The translations under genes and the position numbers were made by a program. A DNA stretch of 64,000 nucleotides, taken from Chersky-840 sp963764205 (GTDB lineage Bacteria; Actinomycetota; Acidimicrobiia; Acidimicrobiales; UBA8190). The notes beneath the pieces were generated by a model, which worked only from the letters and a program-made list of their open reading frames with translations, was not told the DNA's origin and searched no databases. Positions within the stretch are counted from its first letter, which is position 1. The number at the start of each line of letters is the position of its first letter. The stretch spans positions 1,612,001 through 1,676,000 of the forward strand of contig CAVXRN010000002.1 of NCBI GenBank assembly GCA_963764205.1. Direction: 5' to 3'. Shown piece after piece: positions 57,555 to 64,000 of the stretch.

Positions 57555-58691
57555 TCAACCGCCGGACTGGCCGAGCGAACCAAGAACGGACGATCCCGAC
57601 GAGGACTGGTCGACCGAGGAGTTGAGGAGCAGGTCCGGATTGGGCGGAACGGGTGCCTTGACCCCTCGGAGCGTGGTCCACGTCCCGTAGCGGGGATTGA
57701 CCTCGACGTCGGCGCTGCGGACGACCCGAGCGAGCGCGGCGCTGAGGCTCGAGCCGCCCCGGGCCAGCAGCTCCTGGCGCAGCCCGGACTCGGTGTCCGC
57801 GAACGACGCCAGCTGGCGCGCCCGCAATCCGATCACGATCCAGATGGTCTGGTTCTGTCCCGTGACCTGGTTCGGGACCTCGATCCCTTGAATCGGGGCG
57901 AGCTGGCCGGCGGCCAGGCCCTCGACTGCGGTGGCGGTGGACTGGCCCAGCTGCGAGACGACGTCAGAGGGGTACACGCACGGGCCCTCTCCCCCGGCGG
58001 GCGAGTTGGCGTTGACGCCGGGTCCCTGGGCCGCATCGGCGAAGCTCGTGCCCGAGGCGATCTTGTCGTGGATGGCCTGGGCCGATGCCTGGTCCGAGGC
58101 GATGATGAAGTCGAGACACAGCTGGGTGACCTCGGCGTGGTGCGCGTCGTAGTACGCGCGCACAGCCTCCGGGCTGACGTCGACGTGGCCGACCACCTCT
58201 TCGAGCTTCTCCTGGACCGCGAGCGAATACGCCTGCTGGTCTACGAACGCCTTGGGCAGCCTGTTCACGAGGGCGGTCCCCGTCAGGTTGCACGGCGAGG
58301 TGGTCTGGGTCGAGGCCGACTCGAGCTGGGCCAGATAGTCCAGACGGGCCGCGGCGATGTCCGCCGCGGTCACCTCGACGTTGCGCTTCGCCAGTGCACT
58401 CTCCTCGAGAGTCTGGGCCACGAGGCCGTTGAGCTGGAAGGCGGAGAACTGCGTCGTCACGGTGGCGTCACCGGTGCCGTCCACCGTCGGCAGCGACCCC
58501 CCGCTCTGCGCCTCCTCGATGGACAAGGCGCATTGCGCCGCGGCACTGTCCGAGATGACCGTCAGTTGGTCCTGCAGCTGCGACTGGGTGATGGTGACAC
58601 CGTTCACGGTGGCGGCGGAAGGCGCGGCCTCACATCCGGCCGCAGCTGCACCCAGCAGTCCCAGGACGACCACGGCGAGGAGGCGCTTCAC
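57555..58691 (-). CDS. SurA/parvulin-like lipoprotein
   Basis: A 378-residue exported protein. The N-terminus MKRLLAVVVLGLLGAAAAGC is a signal peptide with a lipobox-like AAGC, so it is probably a lipoprotein. The next part is SurA_N-like (ATVNGVTITQSQLQDQLTVI). A rotamase-like region follows (about residues 185-300, VTQLCLDFIIASDQASAQAI, with GTSFADAAQGPG). Cysteine pairs suggest disulfides. It would aid folding of secreted proteins. It lies 12 bp behind mfd and is probably co-transcribed with it. Confidence 0.82.
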   Translation of the reverse strand: MKRLLAVVVLGLLGAAAAGCEAAPSAATVNGVTITQSQLQDQLTVISDSAAAQCALSIEEAQSGGSLPTVDGTGDATVTTQFSAFQLNGLVAQTLEESALAKRNVEVTAADIAAARLDYLAQLESASTQTTSPCNLTGTALVNRLPKAFVDQQAYSLAVQEKLEEVVGHVDVSPEAVRAYYDAHHAEVTQLCLDFIIASDQASAQAIHDKIASGTSFADAAQGPGVNANSPAGGEGPCVYPSDVVSQLGQSTATAVEGLAAGQLAPIQGIEVPNQVTGQNQTIWIVIGLRARQLASFADTESGLRQELLARGGSSLSAALARVVRSADVEVNPRYGTWTTLRGVKAPVPPNPDLLLNSSVDQSSSGSSVLGSLGQSGG

Positions 58692-58703
58692 GGAACGGGC
58701 ACT

Positions 58704-61700
58704 CTACCGGCGCGCCCCGGCTCCCGACGATTCGGCCCCACCCAGGGCTGCCGCCGCCGGCACGAGCTCGCCCAGCAGCTCCGTCAGCGCTTCCACCGGG
58801 CGCTCGTCGGGTCCGAGCGGGACCACCACCAGGCCCGCCTCCTCCTTGACCAGCGACTCGGGCCGGAGCCGGCGCAGGCGGACTCGGGCCGAGGCCGGCA
58901 ACGCCAGCGGGGCCAGCCGGGCCACGAGCCCGCGTCGTCCCGGTCGACCCGTCCCCTGTCCGGGGCGCGCCGGGGTCGCCGACACCTCGCGCACGCCGGT
59001 GCGCAGACACTCGACCCGGAGGCGGGCCACCGCCAAGAGCCCTTCCGCCGGGCCCGGCAGAGGACCGAAGCGGTCCGACCACTCCGAGCGGATGTCGTCG
59101 ACCTCCGCCTCGGCGGTGACCGAGGCCAGGCGTCGGTAGGCCTCGAGGCGCAGGTCCTCGCGCGCCACGTAGTCCGAGGGGAGATGCGCGTCGGAGGGAA
59201 CGTCGATCTTGACTTCGACCGGAGGCCGGATGGGCTCACCTTTCATCTCCGCCACGGCCTCGGCCACGAGCTGCACGTACAAGTCGTACCCGACCGCGGC
59301 GATGTGTCCCGACTGGTCCTGGCCCAGCAGGTTGCCCGCACCTCGGATCTCGAGGTCGCGCATGGCGATCTTGAACCCGGCCCCGAGCTCGGTCTGCTCA
59401 CCGATGGTCCGCAGGCGCTCGTAGGCCGCCTCCGACAACACCTTGTCGGCGGGATGGAACAGATACGCGTAGGCGCGCTGGCCCGAGCGCCCCACCCGGC
59501 CCCGCAACTGGTGGAGCTGGCCCAGCCCCAGACGGTCGGCGCGGTCGACCACGAGGGTGTTGACCGTCGGCATGTCGATGCCCGACTCGATGATGGTGGT
59601 GCACACCAAGACGTCGTACCGCTTCTCCCAGAAGTCGAGCACGATCTGCTCCAGCGTGCCTTCGTCCATCTGTCCGTGGGCCACCGCCACGCGCGCCTCG
59701 GGGACGAGCGCGCGCAGGCGTGCTGCGACGGCTTCGATGTTCTGCACCCAGTTGTGCACGAAGAAGGCCTGACCCTCGCGCAACAGTTCGCGTCGGAGCG
59801 CCTCGACGACAGCGGCTTCCTCGAATTCGCCCACGTAGGTGAGGATGGGCTGACGGGCGGCCGGGGGCGTGTTGATGAGCGAGAGGTCACGGATCCCGGT
59901 CAGCGCCATCTCGAGCGTGCGGGGGATGGGGTTCGCCGTCAACGTGAGCACGTCGACGCCGACGGCCATCTGCTTCATGGTCTCCTTGTGACTCACGCCG
60001 AAGCGCTGCTCCTCGTCCACCACCAGCAGTCCGAGCTCTTTGAACGTGACGTCGCCCGCCAGCAGGCGGTGCGTGCCGACAACCACGTCGACCGCGCCCG
60101 AGGCGAGCCCGGCCACGACGTCGCGCGCCTGGGCCGGCGTCAGAAAGCGCGACAACATCTCCACCCTGACCGGGTAGCCGGCGTAGCGCTCGGCGAAGGT
60201 CTGGGCGTGCTGCTGGGCCAGCAGCGTGGTGGGCACGAGCACCGCGGCCTGCTTGCCGTCCTGGACGGCCTTGAACACGGCGCGCACCGCCACCTCGGTC
60301 TTGCCGAACCCGACGTCGCCGCACACCAGGCGGTCCATGGGCACATCGGACTCCATGTCCGCCTTCACCTCCTCGATGGCCCGCAACTGGTCGACGGTCT
60401 CGGTGAAGCTGAACGAGTCCTCGAGCTCACGCTGCCACGGCGTGTCGGGACCGAAGGCGTGGCCCTTCATGTGCAACCGCAGTCGGTACAGCTCGACGAG
60501 CTCCTGGGCGATCTCGTGCACCGCGGCGCGCGCCTTGGCCCGGGTGCGCTGCCACTCCGACCCGCCGAGGCGATTGAGGGTGGGCGACTCGCCTCCGCTG
60601 TAGGGCGTCGAGCGCGTCGATCTGGTCCGAGGGCAGGTAGAGCTTGTCGTCGCCGCGGTACTCGAGCAGCAGGTAGTCGCGTGATGCACCGTTGACGGTG
60701 CGGGTGACCATGCCGGCGTAGCGGGCGACGCCGTGCTGTCGATGCACCACGTAGTCGCCCGGAGCAAGATCGTCGAAGAACCCGTCGGTGGGCCGAGCCC
60801 GCGCCCGAGCGGGCCGATGGGCGCGCCGGCGCCCGGTGAAGTCGGCCTCGGCCAGTACGGCCACCTTGGCGGCGGGGACCACCACGCCGCGCTCGAGGGG
60901 GGCCACCACGATCCGGATGCCCGGGCGCGCCAGGTCGAGCCCGTCACCGCCGGCGGCGGCCGGCTCGCCGTCCCCGATCGCGACCACGGGAACGACCATG
61001 CCCTCTTCGGCCAACACCGCCGCCAGACGAGCCGCCGATCCTGGCGCCTCGGCGCACAGCGTGACGGAGTACCCCGACGCCACCAGCTCCGACAGGCGCG
61101 CCGCGAGCAACACGCGGTCGCCGTGGACGGGCTCGATGCCCCGGGCCACGATGGCCGGAGTGGCGGGCGAGTCGGCCACCGGCACCATCGACAACACCGG
61201 CGCGGCGGAACGCGCCAGGAGACGCTCGTAGGCGACGTTGAGGCGAGGGAATCGGTCCGAGGGATCGCCGTCCTCACCGGCGCCGTCCTCATCGGCGGGT
61301 GCGGCGGCCACCACGCCCCAGGTGACCGCCAGAGCGCCGGCCAACGCCGCCTCCTCGTCGTTGAGCTCGGCGGCACGGTCCCGGATGCGGCGGGGATCGA
61401 CGAGGACGATCCGCCCCCCGCCGCCCACGAGGTCGGGAAGGACGCGCTCTTCGTCGACGAGCCACGGCAACCACGACTCCATGCCGTCGAACACGAGACC
61501 CTCGGCCAGGCGCTCCCACTGCGAGTGCCCCCAGGGTTCGGTGCTCACCAGCGACGCGGCACGGGCGCGCACCGACTCGGTGGGAAGGACCTCGCGACAA
61601 CCGAACAGCTCGATCTCGCCCAGATCCGACAGAGAACGCTGATCGCCGGGATCGAACTCGGTGAGACGATCCACCTCGTCGCCCCACAGGTCGACCCGCA

Positions 61701-62268
61701 CGGGCAACTCCGCCGTCGACGGGTACACGTCGACGATGCCGCCTCGCACGGCGAGCTCTCCGCGGTGCTCGACCTGGTACTCGCGCCGGTACCCGAGCGC
61801 CACGAGACGGCCCACCAGGTCCTGTTGGTCGACGCGGTCGCCGCGCCTCACCACCACGGGCACCGCCGCCTCTTCGATCGGGCCCAACCGCTGGAGCAGG
61901 GCTCGCACGGGCGCGACCACGACGGCGGGGGCGATCGAGGGATCCCGCAGTCGCCACAGGAGCCGCAGCCGCCGACCCATCGTCGACAACTCCGGGCTCA
62001 CGCGTTCGAAGGGCAACGTGTCCCACGCCGGGAACAGCTCGACGACGTCGTCCCCGAGGAACGCCCCGATGTCGTGACAGAGCCGTTCGGCATCGAGCAC
62101 CGTCGGCGTGACGACGAGCACCGGTCGCCGCTCACCCAACCGGCACATCCCCGCCACCACGTAGGCCACCGCCGCGTCGGGCACCGCCAGCGCGCCACTG
62201 CCCAACGCCATGGCGTCGACCATGGCGGGCTCGTTGCGCAGAAGGGAGGGAAGCGAGCGCAGGCTCAC
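58704..62268 (-). pseudogene. mfd: Transcription-repair coupling factor Mfd, apparent frameshift
   Basis: About 1187 residues if one extra base is ignored. Mfd removes stalled RNA polymerase and recruits UvrA. The N-terminal UvrB-homology part (PVLVVTPTVLDAERL, FPAWDTLPFERVSPEL) and the polymerase-interaction domain (DYVVHRQHGVARYAGM) are in one frame up to QIDALDAL. The helicase part (GDVGFGKTEVAVRAVF, VVDEEQRFGVSHKE, TIIESGIDMPTVNTLVVDRAD, RGRVGRSGQRAYAYL) and TRCF C-terminus are in another. The break lies at about 60606-60612, where deleting one base gives the family's DAL-x-PY-SGGE. The other domains are intact, so a sequence error is more likely than loss. The GTG start is set by TAGCCT 6 bp upstream. 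Confidence 0.9.
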
Positions 62269-62274
62269 AGGAGC

Positions 62275-62280
62275 AGGCTA
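62275..62280 (-). promoter_or_regulatory. -10 hexamer, leaderless promoter of mfd
   Basis: TAGCCT on the minus strand, 6 bp before the GTG at 62268. Confidence 0.5.
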
Positions 62281-62350
62281 CCGATGGCCGTGACGACGCA
62301 TGCAGGGCTCGTGGGGCCGTCGGGGCCGGCCGGGGCCGACGGGGAGGCGG

Positions 62351-62971
62351 TCAGGAGGCGGGGTCGCCGTTGAACCGCAACATCGCGGCGTCGACACCCT
62401 CGCGGGCGATGACCTCGACGGCGTCGGCCGCCACCTCGACGGCCACGTCCAACGCAGCTCGCTCGGCGCGCGACGGGCGGTGCAGCACGTAGTCCGCGCC
62501 GGCTTCACGCCCCGGGGGCTTCCCGATCCCGATCCGCACCCGGAGGTACCCGGGGTCATGAAGATGGGCGTGGACGGACTTGAGCCCGTTGTTGCCCGCC
62601 GTCCCACCGCCCACCTTCACCTTGACCCGGCCCGACGGCAGGTCGAGCTCGTCGTGGACCACGACGAGCCGGTCCGTCCCCGGCAGGCGGAAGCGTTTCA
62701 CGAGGGCCGACACGGCGAGGCCCGACTCGTTCATGTACGTCTGGGGCACGGCCAGCACGACCAATTGCTGGTCGAGGCGGGACTGCGCCACCGACGACCG
62801 GGTCCCCTTCTCGGCCCGCAGCCGTTGGCCGTGGCGCGCCGCCAACCGCTCGACGACCTCGGCACCGAGGTTGTGGCGGGTCCGCTCGAATTCCGCTCCG
62901 GGGTTCCCGAGGCCCACCACCAGAAGGTCGGCGGCCGCCCCCCTGCCGGGCGTAGGCAGCAGGCGCCGCAG
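62351..62971 (-). CDS. pth: Peptidyl-tRNA hydrolase
   Basis: A 206-residue Pth that frees tRNA from dropped-off peptidyl-tRNA. Seen are LLVVGLGNPGAEFERTRHN with the catalytic His, VPQTYMNESGLAV, VVHDELDLPSGRVKVK with the Asp, and GGGTAGNNGLKSVHAHL. The first GTG (62920) leaves only one residue before the conserved VGLGNPG, which is too short. An upstream in-frame CTG at 62971, 3 nt behind the rplY stop and about 9 nt behind GGGGAG, gives a normal N-terminus. Other CTG codons in between are also possible. Confidence 0.9.
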   Translation of the reverse strand: MRRLLPTPGRGAAADLLVVGLGNPGAEFERTRHNLGAEVVERLAARHGQRLRAEKGTRSSVAQSRLDQQLVVLAVPQTYMNESGLAVSALVKRFRLPGTDRLVVVHDELDLPSGRVKVKVGGGTAGNNGLKSVHAHLHDPGYLRVRIGIGKPPGREAGADYVLHRPSRAERAALDVAVEVAADAVEVIAREGVDAAMLRFNGDPAS

Positions 62972-62974
62972 GGG

Positions 62975-63655
62975 TTAGCTCTCCCCGCCCGACTCGCCCC
63001 CGGCGTCGGCCGAAGCGTCGCCGGCACCCCCGGCCTCGCCCTCGGCGCCCTCGCCCTCGGCGGCCTCGCCCTCGGCCCCACCTTCCTCCGCGGTCTGCAC
63101 CCGCGGGGGCTGACCGGCAGCGACGATCGACTCGGGGTCGACCTCGGTGATCACGTTGGCGGGCAACACGATGTCCGAGACCCGCACGGCGGCCCCGATC
63201 ACCAGCTCGCTGATGTCCACCTCGAGGTGGGCGGGGATGTCGGCGGGTCGGGACTTGATGGTGAGCGAGAACATCTGCTGCTCGAGCACGCCATCGGCCC
63301 GGTGCAGCTCGAGGGCCTCACCCGTGAGGGTGATCGTGACCTCGGCCGTGACCTCGCGGTTGGGGTCGACGACTTGGAAGTCCACGTGCGTCACGCTGCC
63401 GCGCACAGGGTGGCGCTGGAGCTCGCGCGCCATGGTGAGGAAGGTCTTGCCCTCGACGTGCAGCGACAGGACGGCGTTGAGCCCGGCGTCCGTGCTGAGT
63501 GCGGCCCGCAGCTCTCGGGCGGCCACCGAGACGGGGATGGGCTCCACCCCGGGGCCGTAGACGACGGCGGGGATCCGCCCGTCGTGGCGCAACCGGCGCG
63601 CCGCGCTGGAGCCAGAGGGACGGCCGGCCTCGGCGACCAGAATCAGTTCGGCCAT
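62975..63655 (-). CDS. rplY: 50S ribosomal protein L25/general stress protein Ctc
   Basis: A 226-residue long form of L25 (Ctc/TL5 type), binding 5S rRNA. The N-terminal L25 domain (ARRLRHDGRIPAVVYGPGVE, LSLHVEGKTFLTMARELQ, GSVTHVDFQVV) is followed by the C-terminal TL5 beta domain (about 95-190). The end is an acidic Gly/Glu/Ala tail of about 35 residues, common in actinobacterial L25. The neighbours prs and pth are the classic order. AGGAG lies 13 nt upstream of the ATG. Confidence 0.95.
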   Translation of the reverse strand: MAELILVAEAGRPSGSSAARRLRHDGRIPAVVYGPGVEPIPVSVAARELRAALSTDAGLNAVLSLHVEGKTFLTMARELQRHPVRGSVTHVDFQVVDPNREVTAEVTITLTGEALELHRADGVLEQQMFSLTIKSRPADIPAHLEVDISELVIGAAVRVSDIVLPANVITEVDPESIVAAGQPPRVQTAEEGGAEGEAAEGEGAEGEAGGAGDASADAGGESGGES

Positions 63656-63785
63656 GGGTGAAGGGCTCCTCGGATGCGACGAACGGGCGACCCAGCATAG
63701 AAGGCCAGGGCCGAGGCCCCAAGCCGAGCCTCGGATCGGTCGGGCCGAGCGGCCCGGTCGGCCCCGGGGGCCGCACGCCCGACGG

Positions 63786-63836
63786 GCCCGAACTCTCAGG
63801 GGAGCCCGAACCCTCAGGTGGGCCCGAACCCTCAGG
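63786..63836. repeat. Three 18-bp tandem repeats at the prs 3' end
   Basis: GCCCGAACYCTCAGG recurs at 63786, 63804 and 63822, with 3-bp spacers (period 18). The third copy (63822-63836) contains the prs stop codon read on the minus strand. The repeats extend into the roughly 175-bp gap before rplY. Confidence 0.75.
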
Positions 63837-64000
63837 TGAGGTTGTCCCCGCCGAAGATCTCCGAGACCGACGTGTCCTCGAACACGGCGTCGATGGCGTC
63901 GGCGATGAGCTTGGCCACCGACAGCACCCGCAGCTTGTCGATCCGCTTCTCGTCGGAGATGGGGAGGGTGTTGGTGACCACCACCCGAGTCAGCGGCGAC
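63832..64000 (-). CDS. prs: Ribose-phosphate pyrophosphokinase, C-terminal fragment
   Basis: The last 56 codons of Prs, which makes PRPP from ribose 5-phosphate and ATP; the rest lies beyond the window end. The visible part reads TRVVVTNTLPISDEK, LRVLSVAKLIADAIDAVF and TSVSEIFGGDNLT, the highly conserved Prs C-terminus. The prs-rplY-pth order on one strand supports it. Confidence 0.93.
   Translation of the reverse strand, partial: SPLTRVVVTNTLPISDEKRIDKLRVLSVAKLIADAIDAVFEDTSVSEIFGGDNLT

Noticed and set aside
57210..60695. A 1161-codon plus-strand ORF
   Set aside because: It is antisense to the MazG, SurA-like and Mfd genes, which have clear conserved motifs. Long antisense ORFs are expected in DNA this GC-rich, and its translation shows only Arg/Gly/His-rich sequence.
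60733..62373. A 546-codon plus-strand ORF
   Set aside because: It is antisense to the N-terminal half of Mfd and has no recognisable domain.
63000..63090. Acidic Gly/Glu/Ala repeats at the L25 C-terminus as a novel domain
   Set aside because: Long acidic tails are usual in actinobacterial L25/Ctc proteins.
1..64000. CRISPR arrays, prophage or defence systems
   Set aside because: I looked for regularly spaced repeats, phage structural genes, and restriction-modification, toxin-antitoxin and other defence genes, and saw none. The short tandem repeats at 15.3, 55.9 and 63.8 kb do not have CRISPR architecture.

Overview
The window is GC-rich DNA from an actinobacterium. Gene content and order point to the Acidimicrobiia or a close relative, but no rRNA or marker-gene comparison was possible, so that placement is inference. 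Genes are densely packed, with many 4-bp start/stop overlaps. Many operon-leading genes carry a TANNNT -10 hexamer only 6-8 bp before the start codon, the layout of leaderless mRNAs. Four genes appear to start at CTG.

Region by region. (1) 1-7.1 kb: an LLM-class flavin oxidoreductase fragment, then a SUF iron-sulfur assembly locus on the minus strand. sufB carries a full-length 382-residue intein with a LAGLIDADG endonuclease and is followed by a small cysteine protein. A dienoyl-CoA-isomerase-like crotonase on the plus strand separates these from sufD (frameshifted), a Rieske ferredoxin and sufC. (2) 7.1-16.2 kb: oligopeptidase B, a RodZ-like membrane protein, an LLM oxidoreductase, an XRE regulator, a sugar 3,5-epimerase-like cupin, a flavin reductase, an MBL hydrolase, an alpha/beta hydrolase and MutY. 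(3) 16.2-20.4 kb: a MaoC hydratase, a methylsuccinyl-CoA-dehydrogenase-like enzyme and a malyl-CoA-lyase-like enzyme, together resembling the lower ethylmalonyl-CoA pathway. (4) 20.4-27.7 kb: a DUF885-like metallopeptidase, a dienelactone hydrolase, an NlpC/P60 peptidase, an SDR, a divergent Lgt homologue and a divergent DinB-fold/MarR pair with operator-like repeats. (5) 27.7-29.2 kb: a decayed IS481-type element next to a tRNA with anticodon UAA. A 16-bp copy of the tRNA 3' end lies on the far side of the element.

(6) 29.2-52.3 kb: two blocks of cell-surface glycan genes (GT2 glycosyltransferases, methyltransferases, two large polytopic membrane proteins, a nucleotide-sugar dehydrogenase and epimerase, DUF2304). 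They include a 1167-residue sulfotransferase-like/methyltransferase/GT2/GT2 fusion. Between the blocks lie a carboxylesterase, a second NlpC/P60 peptidase, a PlsC/SDR pair, a GNAT and a class V aminotransferase. (7) 52.3-64 kb: a conserved actinobacterial housekeeping run on the minus strand, reading prs, rplY (L25), pth, mfd (frameshifted), a SurA-like lipoprotein, mazG, eno, ftsB/divIC-like, DUF501, ppx.

I found no CRISPR array, rRNA, prophage or recognisable defence system. The points most worth a second look are the UAA tRNA with a short variable arm and its duplicated 3' end, the sufB intein, the four-domain glycan enzyme, the leaderless/CTG-start architecture, and single-base frameshifts in sufD and mfd, which may be sequence errors.
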